Source of the DNA: Ruminococcus_C callidus
GTDB lineage: Bacteria > Bacillota > Clostridia > Oscillospirales > Ruminococcaceae
Direction: 5' to 3'
Length of the DNA: 64,000 nucleotides
Assembly: GCF_049562855.1 (NCBI RefSeq)
Contig: NZ_CP186925.1
Span: 2,852,001-2,916,000 of the forward strand
Position numbers and translations under genes: made by a program. How positions within the stretch are numbered: the first letter of the stretch is position 1; the number at the start of each line of letters is the position of its first letter. Under the pieces are notes generated by a model that saw only the letters and a program-made list of their open reading frames with translations, did no database searches and had not been told where the DNA came from. Below are positions 24,673 through 32,642 of the stretch, piece by piece.

Positions 24673-24834
24673 ATAAAGCTTGTGCGTAAGATGCGTAGTC
24701 AGATTTTTCGGCAGATTGCATAGAAATTCCGCAGGCAGACTGTATGTCTGGCAAGGGATTTCTGGGCAATATGACGGAAAATCTGCAAGCAGATTGCGTA
24801 CAAAGCCGTCAGGCGGGCTTTATGCAGCGTTTCC
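24662..24834. mobile_element. MITE, subtype A, full copy with matched TTAG flanks
   Basis: 173 bp from GGAAACACTGAATAAAG to GCAGCGTTTCC, flanked by TTAG on both sides. The apex is CAGAC-TGTAT-GTCTG. It supplies the stop codon of the DUF1294 gene and ends 22 bp before the muramidase start. Confidence 0.92.
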
Positions 24835-24855
24835 TTAGATTAGGAGGTTTTCTCT

Positions 24856-26199
24856 ATGGCAAACAAATTTTTCCGTAAACTGAACGGGCTTCTGACTGCG
24901 GCAGCCCTGTGCGTATCTTGTCTGCCTTTCGGCGGCATGCTCTCTGCCAGTGCGGCAGACGTGCAGGAAACAATTCCGGGGATGACACAATCTCCGGAAC
25001 AGCTGATACAGGAAGCTGACCGTGGCGATTTTCTGACGCTGGGCTATGCTGTGATGCTGGAATGCAGCTACGGCGGTGTGGGATTTGCTTCCACGCTCTC
25101 CGAAAAAAACAGTGCCCTTCTGGACGTTGACCATTCCGGTGCCATCGACAGTGCAGACATTTTCCTGCTGATGTACTGGTGTGCTTACTTCGGTGCCTAT
25201 GGCAAACATACTGACGAAGCACTGGCCTTTTTGCAGGAGTGGGACGCTGCGAACGGCAACGGCAATACGGAAACTACACAGCCGACCACAGTTCCGGTGG
25301 CAACTGCAACCACAACGCTGACCGAAACCACCACGGCCATTCTCAGTACGTTCCCGCCGGTACCGGAAACCGCTACGGACAGTTCCACAGCTTCTGCATC
25401 TGCTGAAAGCAAGACGACGCCGGCAGAGTCCATGGCGGTAACTTCGCTTCCTGCTTCCAGCACTACCACCAAAGCTACTACGAAAGCAACTACAACGCTC
25501 CTCACCACCACTGCTGCTCCGGCAACTACCACAGTGACCACTACACAGACGGCAAGCGGAGCATGGGCACAGAAGGATTCTTACCGCGGCATTGACGTTT
25601 CCAAGTATCAGGGCAACATCGACTGGAATGCGGTAAAGGCGGCAGGCAATGACTTCGCCATTATCCGTGCAGGCTACGGCAAATACGCCAGCCAGAAGGA
25701 CCCTTACTTTGAACAGAACATGCGGAATGCCAAGGCGGCAGGCGTTGCCTGCGGTGCATACTGGTACAGCTACGCTGTCACTCCGGCAGAGGCAAAGCAG
25801 GAAGCAGAAGTATTTGCCAGCATTGTGCAGGGATACCAGTTCGAATATCCGCTGGTACTGGACATTGAAGATTCTACCCAGACCAAGCTTTCCAAGGAGC
25901 AGGTATCTGCGATCATTCAGGCATTCTGTGACACCATGGAATCCAAGGGATACTACATCAGCCTGTACAGCTACGCAAGTTTCCTGAACAGCTACGTCTA
26001 TCAGTCAGTTCTGGAGGACTACGACATCTGGGTCGCACACTTCGGTGTCAGCCGCCCGTCTTACTCCAAGACCAGCTACGGCATGTGGCAGTATTCCAGC
26101 ACTGGTTCTGTCAGCGGCATCAGCGGCAATGTGGATCTGGACTACAGCTATAAATGCTATCCGAACCTGATGACCAAGTATCATCTGAACGGATTTTAA
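24856..26199 (+). CDS. Secreted GH25 muramidase with N-terminal dockerin-like repeat
   Basis: A 447-residue secreted enzyme. Signal peptide (about 1-34), a segment with a single dockerin-type Ca loop (LDVDHSGAIDSADIFLLMYW, residues about 89-108), a long Thr/Ser/Ala linker (about 140-235), and a C-terminal GH25 lysozyme domain. RGIDVSKYQGNIDW and LVLDIEDS hold the catalytic Asp/Glu residues; IWVAHFG and GMWQYSS also fit. GH25 cleaves the MurNAc-GlcNAc bond of peptidoglycan. Only one of the usual two dockerin repeats is obvious, so cohesin binding is uncertain. AGGAGG lies eight bases before the ATG. Confidence 0.93.
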   Translation: MANKFFRKLNGLLTAAALCVSCLPFGGMLSASAADVQETIPGMTQSPEQLIQEADRGDFLTLGYAVMLECSYGGVGFASTLSEKNSALLDVDHSGAIDSADIFLLMYWCAYFGAYGKHTDEALAFLQEWDAANGNGNTETTQPTTVPVATATTTLTETTTAILSTFPPVPETATDSSTASASAESKTTPAESMAVTSLPASSTTTKATTKATTTLLTTTAAPATTTVTTTQTASGAWAQKDSYRGIDVSKYQGNIDWNAVKAAGNDFAIIRAGYGKYASQKDPYFEQNMRNAKAAGVACGAYWYSYAVTPAEAKQEAEVFASIVQGYQFEYPLVLDIEDSTQTKLSKEQVSAIIQAFCDTMESKGYYISLYSYASFLNSYVYQSVLEDYDIWVAHFGVSRPSYSKTSYGMWQYSSTGSVSGISGNVDLDYSYKCYPNLMTKYHLNGF

Positions 26200-26214
26200 G
26201 CGTACATAACAGAC

Positions 26215-26250
26215 AAAAGGAGCAGCACCATGCAGTGTGCTGCTCTTTTT
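26215..26250 (+). terminator. First terminator after the muramidase gene
   Basis: Stem GGAGCAGCAC/GTGTGCTGCTC with TTTTTG. Confidence 0.8.
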
Positions 26251-26299
26251 GTTTTTCGGAGATTTCAGTAACGCTGTCTTTGTATTTCCGAGAAAAGTC

Positions 26300-26339
26300 A
26301 AACGGGCACTCTGGTATTTTTCCAGAGTGCCCGTTTTTG
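26300..26339 (+). terminator. Second terminator after the muramidase gene
   Basis: Fifteen-base stem AACGGGCACTCTGG/CCAGAGTGCCCGTT with a T run; strong on both strands. Confidence 0.85.
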
Positions 26340-26366
26340 TGATGTTTGATTTTCAAGTCGCCTTAG

Positions 26367-26603
26367 GGCAACACCGCACAAAACTTGTGCGTAAGGTGCG
26401 TTGTCAGATTTTTCGGCAGATTGCATAGAAATTCCGCAGGCATACTGCCGGTCGCAATTTATCTTAGTGCGACACTCCTTTGTTCTCGGGCAGAATCCTG
26501 CCTCGAACGCAGTCGTATTGCAAGGGATTTCTGGGCAATATGACGGAAAATCTGCACGCAGATTGCGTGCAGAGCCGTCAGGCGGGCTTTGTGCGGTGTC
26601 GCC
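26367..26603. mobile_element. MITE, subtype A with B-like ends and extra apex sequence
   Basis: 237 bp from GGCAACACCGCACAAAAC to GTGCGGTGTCGCC, flanked by TTAG on both sides. About 65 bp of unrelated sequence replaces the usual apex loop (from about 26453 to 26520). The right flank contains the TAA stop of the sortase gene. Confidence 0.88.
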
Positions 26604-27398
26604 TTAGAATTCGCCCAGACACTGTCCGAACAGCAGGCAGCGGATTCCGTCGTCTGCACCGGAGTTACAGGTTTGCAGGGCAATCATCTTGTCCCCGTAT
26701 GCAGGCGGGTCGTCGTCCGGTGCGTACCAGATCAACGCCGTACTGCGAATCTCCTCAATGTACTTCTGGAATTCCTCCTGATTCAGAGTGATGCGGTTCC
26801 AGTAGTCGAATGCTGCACCGTCCTCACCGTTCAGCACGGAAGATGCCACGATGCGGTACAGATACCGCTTGTCCAGTGTTGCCACCTCGAAATAAATGTG
26901 CTGTCTGCCCCATTCTTCTTCCTTGAAACTCTTGACCGAGTGGAACATGGAGCCATTTCCCATGTTATGCCCATAGAGCAGGGTGTTTTCCGTTTCGCCG
27001 ATCTTGCCGCGGAAGTCCTCGAAGATACTGCCGGCGGAGCTGTGATTGCCCTCCCAGTCACGGTCGATATAATATGCATTGTCGTCCTTCTGTACAATGG
27101 GGTAATCAATGGGTGTATCATTGACATAGACCCAGCCCACAACGTCCGGATTTTTCTCATGATGCTGCTTGACCTTTTCCATATCGATGTGCATGGTGTA
27201 ATCATATGTGATCGTCGTGGTCGTGGTGACTGTCGTCGTTGTCGTTGTCGTCGTTGTCGTCAGAATCGGAATCGCGTCCGGTGCAGAAACCTTGTCCGCA
27301 CGGCTGACCACGATAATGCAGATGATGATCATCGCCAGCAAAGCAATTCCCAGTCCGATCAGGAATTTTTCCAGTTGTTTTACTCGTTTGGTTGCCAA
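26604..27398 (-). CDS. srtB: Class B sortase
   Basis: A 264-residue membrane-anchored transpeptidase. An N-terminal helix (FLIGLGIALLAMIIICIIVV) is followed by a poly-Thr linker (residues about 47-62) and the sortase barrel. Active-site residues are His144 (LLYGHNMGNGSMF), Cys244 (LQTCNS) and Arg253 (GIRCLLFG). Class B enzymes attach proteins to the wall or build pili; no LPXTG/NPQTN substrate is encoded in the window. The start is TTG with GGGGG seven bases upstream. The stop codon lies in the flank of a MITE. Confidence 0.93.
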   Translation of the reverse strand: MATKRVKQLEKFLIGLGIALLAMIIICIIVVSRADKVSAPDAIPILTTTTTTTTTTVTTTTTITYDYTMHIDMEKVKQHHEKNPDVVGWVYVNDTPIDYPIVQKDDNAYYIDRDWEGNHSSAGSIFEDFRGKIGETENTLLYGHNMGNGSMFHSVKSFKEEEWGRQHIYFEVATLDKRYLYRIVASSVLNGEDGAAFDYWNRITLNQEEFQKYIEEIRSTALIWYAPDDDPPAYGDKMIALQTCNSGADDGIRCLLFGQCLGEF

Positions 27399-27451
27399 TT
27401 TGATACCCCCGTTATCAGAAAAAAATACCGCATATTCAGCGTTCCTGTTCT

Positions 27452-27480
27452 AGTATACTGTTTTTTTACAGATTTGTCAA
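27452..27480 (-). promoter_or_regulatory. Promoter of srtB
   Basis: TTGACA (27480-27475), 17 bp spacer, TATACT (27457-27452). Confidence 0.85.
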
Positions 27481-27497
27481 GACAATATTTCCGATAA

Positions 27498-27530
27498 AAC
27501 AACACTGCACAAGCTTTATTCAGTGTTTCC
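27498..27530. mobile_element. Miniature A derivative (33 bp)
   Basis: Left end CAACACTGCACAAG joined directly to right end CTTTATTCAGTGTTTCC; it abuts the next element, sharing the base C of CTAA. Confidence 0.65.
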
Positions 27531-27533
27531 TAA

Positions 27534-27705
27534 GGCAATACCGCACAAAGAGCGTCTGGCGACTTTGCACGCCATCTGCTTGCAAATTTCCCGTCATATT
27601 TCACAAAAATGCTCGTGAATACATCAAGTATTCACTCCGCTTTTTGTTTCATCTGACGAAAAATTTGACGACGCATCTGTCGCACAATCTTTGTGCGGTA
27701 TTGCC
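27534..27705. mobile_element. MITE, subtype B, full copy with CTAA flanks
   Basis: 172 bp, GGCAATACCGCACAAAG and inverse, flanked by CTAA on both sides. Apex hairpin GAATAC-TTGAT-GTATTC. Lies between the sortase promoter and the anti-sigma-like gene. Confidence 0.92.
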
Positions 27706-27777
27706 CTAAAAAAATCGGTGCCACGGCAGATTAGTGACACCGATTCCGGATTTCATTTTTTCAATAAGCTCTTATGT

Positions 27778-28668
27778 TCACTGGATCGTGAAAACATAAT
27801 ACTTTTCTTCCCCTGCATACTGTACTGCTACCTGCTGTACAGGATCCACGCCGACAATAGAGTAGATCAACACGGTATACGTATCTTCCACATCATTGCC
27901 CCGTGTCACGCCGTATCCCAAATACTGATCCAGAGAACTGCTGGACACTTCCATATAATCTGTATCGTAGGGATTTCCCTCCCACGTCAGCTTATAATAC
28001 AGATAGATGTTCTGCCGGATCGGCACAGTTTCCACAGATGATGCTGTGGTTGCCGGCGGTTCGGTGACCGTTTCCGGTGCCGCAGTGGTTTCCGCTTTCG
28101 GAACAGTCGTTGCTGCGGCAGTGGTCTGCACCGGTTTGGTCTGCGGAGCCGCAGTCGTCACGACCGGCTGGGTTTCCTGCTACTGCGGCTTCTGCGGCAC
28201 GGTGATTTCCGGAGAAACGATTTCATCTTCCGCCGGAACAGTACTGCTTTCCGCGGCAGCACTGGCATTTCCCGCAGAGTGCACTGTCACGCCGGTTTCT
28301 GCGGCAGTGATTTCTGTCTGCGGTCTTGTTTCTGTTTCGTCCGGCTGCTCCGTGTCTGCCGGCAGTTCAGAAGCCTGTGTCGTCACTGTGGGAGAAACAA
28401 TATCCAGTTGACCGGTGCCGCCCTGCGGCATTCTCCCGTGCACTGCCGCCGCCACCACAACGACACAGAGCAGTGCTGCGGTACAGGCTCCGGCACTGGT
28501 CTGCCACCGGAGATACCACGGCTTCGGCTTTGCCGGCGGTGTTTCAGCAACAGAGGCACGCCGCATGATCTCCAGATACATGCGGTCTTTCGCATCTTCA
28601 TCAGGCTGGATCTGCTCCATCACTTGATGCAGACGGCGTTCCAGCTTTTCATCTTCCTGTTTCTGCAT
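27778..28668 (-). pseudogene. Membrane anti-sigma-like protein with in-frame amber stop
   Basis: ATG at 28668 (SD AGGAGG) opens a frame that overlaps the ECF sigma gene by 20 bp. It encodes a cytoplasmic part (EDEKLERRLHQVMEQIQP), one membrane helix (AGACTAALLCVVVVAAAVHG) and a Thr/Glu/Pro-rich external part. TAG at 28182-28180 interrupts it after VPQKPQ; the same frame continues for 134 codons (QETQPVVTTAAPQTKPVQ...) to a folded-looking domain ending YYVFTIQ. A C-to-T change in a Gln codon explains this. The position argues for an anti-sigma or sensor partner; no zinc anti-sigma motif is visible. Confidence 0.7.
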
Positions 28669-29152
28669 ACGGCTCACCTCCTAACTTTTTCAACAGCATC
28701 TTCTTGCTGCGGTGCAGCAGCGAACGAACTGTGGATTCTTTTTTTCCCAGCATTCCGGCAATTTCTGCTCCGGAATACCCTTCATAATAAAATAAATACA
28801 CTACGGTCTTGTATTGATCCGGTAATCCCATTACTGCCGACATCACAGCAGAAACCTCATCCGGCGATGCCGTTGTTCCAAGAGTTGCCTCCCAGTCTTC
28901 GACTTCTTCCCGCTTGGTCCGTGACCAGTGATGCATCGCATTTTTACAAAGATTCGACGCAGTCACCAACAGCCATGCTCTGGCATGGTCATCATCTGAC
29001 CAAAGCTGCGGTTGCTGCATCGCTCGCAAAAAAACGTCCTGCGTCACATCTTCCGCATCCATCTGATTTTTCATCCGCATGTAGCACATACGATATACCG
29101 TATCGACATGCCGTGCATAAAACTTCGCAAACGCGGCTTCGTCCTGCGGCAC
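28649..29152 (-). CDS. ECF-type RNA polymerase sigma factor
   Basis: A 167-residue extracytoplasmic-function sigma factor. Region 2 is visible as FYARHVDTVYRMCYMRMKN with DAEDVTQDVFLRAMQ (core binding and -10 recognition), and region 4 as LPDQYKTVVYLFYYEGYSGAEIAGML with KKESTVRSLLHRSKKML (-35 recognition helix). The GTG at 29152 has AGGGGG seven bases upstream. It overlaps the membrane partner gene, the usual ECF/anti-sigma arrangement. Because the partner carries a nonsense codon, control of this sigma factor may be altered. Confidence 0.93.
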   Translation of the reverse strand: MPQDEAAFAKFYARHVDTVYRMCYMRMKNQMDAEDVTQDVFLRAMQQPQLWSDDDHARAWLLVTASNLCKNAMHHWSRTKREEVEDWEATLGTTASPDEVSAVMSAVMGLPDQYKTVVYLFYYEGYSGAEIAGMLGKKESTVRSLLHRSKKMLLKKLGGEPYAETGR

Positions 29153-29193
29153 GGGAATACCCCCTATCGTCTACATTTCGGCATATATTTTAA

Positions 29194-29365
29194 GGCAATA
29201 TCGCACAAAGAGCGTCTGACAACTTTGCACGCCATCTGCTTGCAAATTTCCCGTCATATTTCACAAAAATGCTCGTGAATACAGCAAGTATTCACTCCGC
29301 TTTTTGTTTCATCTGACGAAAAATTTGACGACGCATCTGTCGCACAATCTTTGTGCGATATTGCC
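29194..29365. mobile_element. MITE, subtype B, with TTAA flanks and paired end changes
   Basis: 172 bp flanked by TTAA on both sides. Both arms carry the same change relative to other copies: GGCAATATCGCAC at the left and GTGCGATATTGCC at the right, keeping the palindrome perfect. Located 42 bp upstream of the sigma factor start. Confidence 0.92.
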
Positions 29366-29368
29366 TTA

Positions 29369-29816
29369 ACAGAATACGCTGGCATGCTGTTGCACATGCA
29401 TTCGACAGGCACACGCCTGCCACACAACGCATTCCATTTTCATCATACCGCATATTTTTAGACGCAATATGTATATAAAGCAAATAATGAGGGAATATAG
29501 CAAATATCTCTCGTTTTTGCCGATACGCATCTGACAGTATTCCCGCGGGAACACTGCCAAACAGAGGAAATGAGAAACGAGAGCCACGCTCTCTCGATCG
29601 CGTTCGCATTTTGATGTGAACGCCTCTTGTGGGAAGCACTGATGAAATTCACCTGTCATCCTTTCCGCGGCAAGTTTCTTTCATCAGTGTTTCCACTGCA
29701 CATCGACCGACAGCAGACACACGCCCGATCCCGCCAGCTTTCCCTTGCTGTCCCTTCGCGGCATCAGGTCCACAGGCGGAGAAGTGCTCCTGCTCCGCTG
29801 CCTGTCCATGTATTAT
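29369..29816. other. Gene-free stretch
   Basis: No supported gene. It holds short hairpins (TTCCCGCGGGAA near 29540; GAGAG-CCACG-CTCTC near 29590) and one small palindromic element. No promoter for the sigma operon was identified with confidence. Confidence 0.6.
29632..29694. mobile_element. Diverged miniature A-like element (63 bp)
   Basis: Inverted ends GGAAGCACTGATGAAA and TTTCATCAGTGTTTCC around about 30 bp of unrelated sequence. Flanks do not match. Confidence 0.6.
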
Positions 29817-29988
29817 GGAAACACTGAATAAAGCCCGCCTGACGGCTTTGTACGCAATCTGCTTGCAGATTTTCCGTCATATTGCCCAGAAATCCCTTGC
29901 CATACGGCAGTATGCCTGCGGAATTTCTATGCAATCTGCCGAAAAATCTGACGACGCATCTTACGCACAAGCTTTATTCTGTGTTTCC
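29817..29988. mobile_element. MITE, subtype A, full copy
   Basis: 172 bp from GGAAACACTGAATAAAG to ATTCTGTGTTTCC. Flanks are TTAT and ATTA (shared TTA only). Orientation is opposite to the copy at 24662. Confidence 0.9.
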
Positions 29989-30215
29989 ATTATGATTTCA
30001 CATTTCCGTTCCTTTCGGACGATTTCTGATCGCCCATTTCTGCGGGGTTCTTCACCCCACAAAAAATCCCTTCACTATATACACAATCGAGCACCCCGAA
30101 ATGTTGCACTTTCCAGAAAAAATTTTTGAGGTTTGTATATATGTACAATTTTGCGATCATCAAATTGTTAAAGATGCACAAATTCTGTTTTCCGGCAGAG
30201 ATTTGCAAAAAAAGA

Positions 30216-30244
30216 TTCCATTTTGCATCGATTTATGTTATAAT
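30216..30244 (+). promoter_or_regulatory. Possible promoter of the flippase-deoD unit
   Basis: TTCCAT (30216-30221), 17 bp, TATAAT (30239-30244). The -35 box is poor. From 29989 to here no gene is seen. Confidence 0.5.
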
Positions 30245-30292
30245 AAGAAGAAGCACCGAAAAAATCGACGGCATGACAGGCAACTGTGCGAA

Positions 30293-30331
30293 ACCTGTGC
30301 ATAAGAGGCGTTGTCAGATTTTCCGGTGCGG
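30293..30331. repeat. Degenerate fragment of a subtype A element
   Basis: CTGTGCATAAGAGGCGTTGT and the following CAGATTTTCCGG match the left interior of subtype A with several changes; the ends are lost. It lies 27 bp before the flippase start. Confidence 0.55.
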
Positions 30332-30357
30332 TGAAACACAGATAAAGGTGGGCTTTC

Positions 30358-31779
30358 ATGAACAAATACAAAAAACTCGTTTCGAATACGCTGATATTTG
30401 CGATCGGCTCATTCGGTTCCAAGATTCTGCTCCTGCTGCTGACGCGGCTTTATACGGGAAACATCAACCCCGGCGACAACAGCACGAAGGAGCTGCTGGA
30501 ACAGACCGCAAACTTTCTGATTCCGATCATTACTTTTTCCATTGCCGATGCAGTCATTCGCTACGGCATTGACAAAAACTTCGACAACCGCAAGGTCTTT
30601 ACTTCCGCCTGTGTGACAGAGCTGTTCGGCATCGGCATTCTGCTGCTGCTTTCGCCGGCACTCACCCTGCTGCCCTATACAGAGGGCTATGTGGTGCTGC
30701 TGGTGATCTACTGTATCACTTCCGGATTCCGACAGATCGCCTCCCAGTTTGTGCGGGCACGAGGGTTGGTGCGATTGTTTGCCATAGACGGCATACTCGC
30801 CACGCTGACCCTGTTCCTGTTCAATGTGACCTTTATTGCGGGATTCCATCTAGGTGTAACAGGCTTCCTGATCTCCGTGATCTTGTCCGACCTGCTGTCG
30901 GGGCTGTTCCTGTGGGCGGTCGCCGGACTGCACCGGTACTTCCGGCTGCGGTACATGGACAAGAAGATCTTACGCATGATGCTGCGGTTTTCCATTCCGC
31001 TGATCCCGTCCGCCCTGCTGTGGCTGGTGACCGGCTTTTCCGACCGGCTGTTTATCCGGTACATGTCCGGTCCGGCAGGACTGGTGGGCGAAACTGCCGC
31101 CGGTATCTACGGTGTTTCCACCAAGATCCCGAACCTGATCTCCACCATTTCCACGATTTTCTTTCAGGCGTGGAACATGTCCGCCATTGAGGAAAACGAC
31201 TCCAAGGACAGAAGCCGGTTCTATCACCGTGTATTCGATACCTACCAGTCGTTCATGTTTATCGCCAGTACCGGACTGATCGTATTTGTCCGGATCCTGT
31301 CCAACATTCTGATCGATTCCAACACCTATCCGGAATACGCCACCGCGTTCCTCTATACGCCGGTACTGATCGTAGGCGTGCTGATGATGTGCTTCAACCA
31401 GTTCCTGAGCAGCGTTTACTCTGCGACCCAGCACACCACACACTCGTTCTGGACCAGTCTGGTGGCTGCAATCGTGAACATCGTGCTGAACATTATCCTC
31501 ATTCACATCTGGGGCATCATGGGTGCGGCAATTGCCACATTCGCCAGCTACTTTGTCTGCTACTGTATCCGGATCGTGGACGCACGGAAGTATGTTCCGT
31601 TTCCGGTCAACCACGCCAAATTCGCCGCCAACACCGCCGCCCTGTTCCTGCTGGGCATTGTCGTGGTGGAGGCTCCGCCTATGTGGATTTTGATTCTGGC
31701 TGTGGGATTTGTCTTTATGGTGCTGTACAACTTCAACGCTATCACCCAGACACTGGGACAGCTTCGCCGCAGAAAATAA
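30358..31779 (+). CDS. Polysaccharide flippase (Wzx/MATE-like)
   Basis: A 473-residue integral membrane protein with about 12-14 helices, of the MOP/MVF superfamily that flips lipid-linked sugars across the membrane. The N-terminus KLVSNTLIFAIGSFGSKILL is characteristic of Wzx-like proteins, with paired halves and the TKIPNLISTISTIFFQAWNM region in the middle. No glycosyltransferases are adjacent; the Wzz-like gene at 37340 is the nearest possible partner. AAAGGTGGG precedes the ATG. MurJ or a teichoic-acid flippase cannot be excluded. Confidence 0.88.
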   Translation: MNKYKKLVSNTLIFAIGSFGSKILLLLLTRLYTGNINPGDNSTKELLEQTANFLIPIITFSIADAVIRYGIDKNFDNRKVFTSACVTELFGIGILLLLSPALTLLPYTEGYVVLLVIYCITSGFRQIASQFVRARGLVRLFAIDGILATLTLFLFNVTFIAGFHLGVTGFLISVILSDLLSGLFLWAVAGLHRYFRLRYMDKKILRMMLRFSIPLIPSALLWLVTGFSDRLFIRYMSGPAGLVGETAAGIYGVSTKIPNLISTISTIFFQAWNMSAIEENDSKDRSRFYHRVFDTYQSFMFIASTGLIVFVRILSNILIDSNTYPEYATAFLYTPVLIVGVLMMCFNQFLSSVYSATQHTTHSFWTSLVAAIVNIVLNIILIHIWGIMGAAIATFASYFVCYCIRIVDARKYVPFPVNHAKFAANTAALFLLGIVVVEAPPMWILILAVGFVFMVLYNFNAITQTLGQLRRRK

Positions 31780-31810
31780 CCTCATTTCATATGTGAAAGG
31801 ACTGATTTTT

Positions 31811-32515
31811 ATGGCAACCCCTCATAACGCAGCCGCCAAAGGCGACATTGCCAAAACCGTACTCATGCCCGGCGACCCGCTGCGGGCGAAATTCATCGCA
31901 GAACATTTTCTGGAAAATGCGGTATGCTACAATACCGTCCGCGGCATGTACGGCTACACCGGCACCTATCACGGCGTACCGGTTTCCGTACAGGGCAGCG
32001 GCATGGGCATGCCCTCGATCGGCATCTATTCCTATGAGTTGTTCCACGAGTATGACGTAGACCGGATTCTCCGCATCGGCACTGCCGGCGGCGTTGCCGA
32101 CCACATTCACCTCCGTGATGTGGTACTGGGACAGGCTGCCTGCACGGACTCCAACTATGCGGCACAGTATCACCTCGCCGGCACATACGCCCCTATCGCC
32201 TCCTTCGCCCTGCTGGAACAAGCCTACCAGACTGCCGGCAGGCTGGGGATTCCGGTGCATGTGGGCAACCTGCTCTCCACCGATGTGTTTTACAACGAGC
32301 CAAGCCCTTTGCCGCAGTGGGCGAAAATGGGCGTGCTTGCCACGGAAATGGAGTCGGCTGCACTGTACATGAATGCTGCTGCCGCCGGAAAGGAAGCCCT
32401 GTGCATCGTAACTGTTTCGGACTGTCCGCTGCGGGGCGAATCCACCACCGCAGAAGAACGACAGACTTCTTTCACCGATATGATGCGAATCGCACTGGAA
32501 ACTGCCTGTGCATAA
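31811..32515 (+). CDS. deoD: Purine-nucleoside phosphorylase, DeoD type
   Basis: A 234-residue hexameric-type phosphorylase that splits purine (deoxy)ribonucleosides to base and (deoxy)ribose 1-phosphate. Motifs: VLMPGDPLRAKFIAEHFL (phosphate-binding), GSGMGMPSIGIYSYEL, RIGTAGGV, and ATEMESAALYMNAAAAGKEAL with the ribose-binding Glu, then TVSDCPLRGE with the catalytic Asp. The ATG at 31811 has GAAAGGA ten bases upstream. It lies 31 bp after the flippase and probably shares its mRNA. Length is normal. Confidence 0.96.
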   Translation: MATPHNAAAKGDIAKTVLMPGDPLRAKFIAEHFLENAVCYNTVRGMYGYTGTYHGVPVSVQGSGMGMPSIGIYSYELFHEYDVDRILRIGTAGGVADHIHLRDVVLGQAACTDSNYAAQYHLAGTYAPIASFALLEQAYQTAGRLGIPVHVGNLLSTDVFYNEPSPLPQWAKMGVLATEMESAALYMNAAAAGKEALCIVTVSDCPLRGESTTAEERQTSFTDMMRIALETACA

Positions 32516-32528
32516 CACCAAAAAAACA

Positions 32529-32610
32529 ACAGCCCGAGAATACTGGGCAATACCGCACAAAGTCGCCAGACGCTCTTTGTGCGGTATTGCCACTGTTATT
32601 CTCGGGCTGT
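32529..32610. terminator. deoD-ogt intergenic hairpin split by a mini MITE
   Basis: The stem ACAGCCCGAGAATA (32529-32542) / TATTCTCGGGCTGT (32597-32610) originally enclosed the loop CTGT. A 46 bp element now sits in the loop. The T-rich side is on the minus strand; on the plus strand only ATTTGTAT follows. Confidence 0.7.
32546..32591. mobile_element. Miniature B derivative (46 bp) with ACTG flanks
   Basis: GGCAATACCGCACAAAG, ten internal bases, CTTTGTGCGGTATTGCC. Flanked by ACTG on both sides, a 4 bp duplication without the usual TA. Confidence 0.85.
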
Positions 32611-32642
32611 ATTTGTATATCATGTAAAGAAAGGAACATCTT

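Noticed and set aside
27531..27708. TA-only target duplication (IS630/mariner-type MITE)
   Set aside because: TA is the centre of most flanks, but the four-base flanks match (CTAA, TTAA, TTTA, TAAA, TTAC, TTAG), and one copy uses ACTG without TA.
29990..30208. A 72-codon frame on the minus strand
   Set aside because: No ribosome-binding site, low complexity, and it runs over a probable promoter region.
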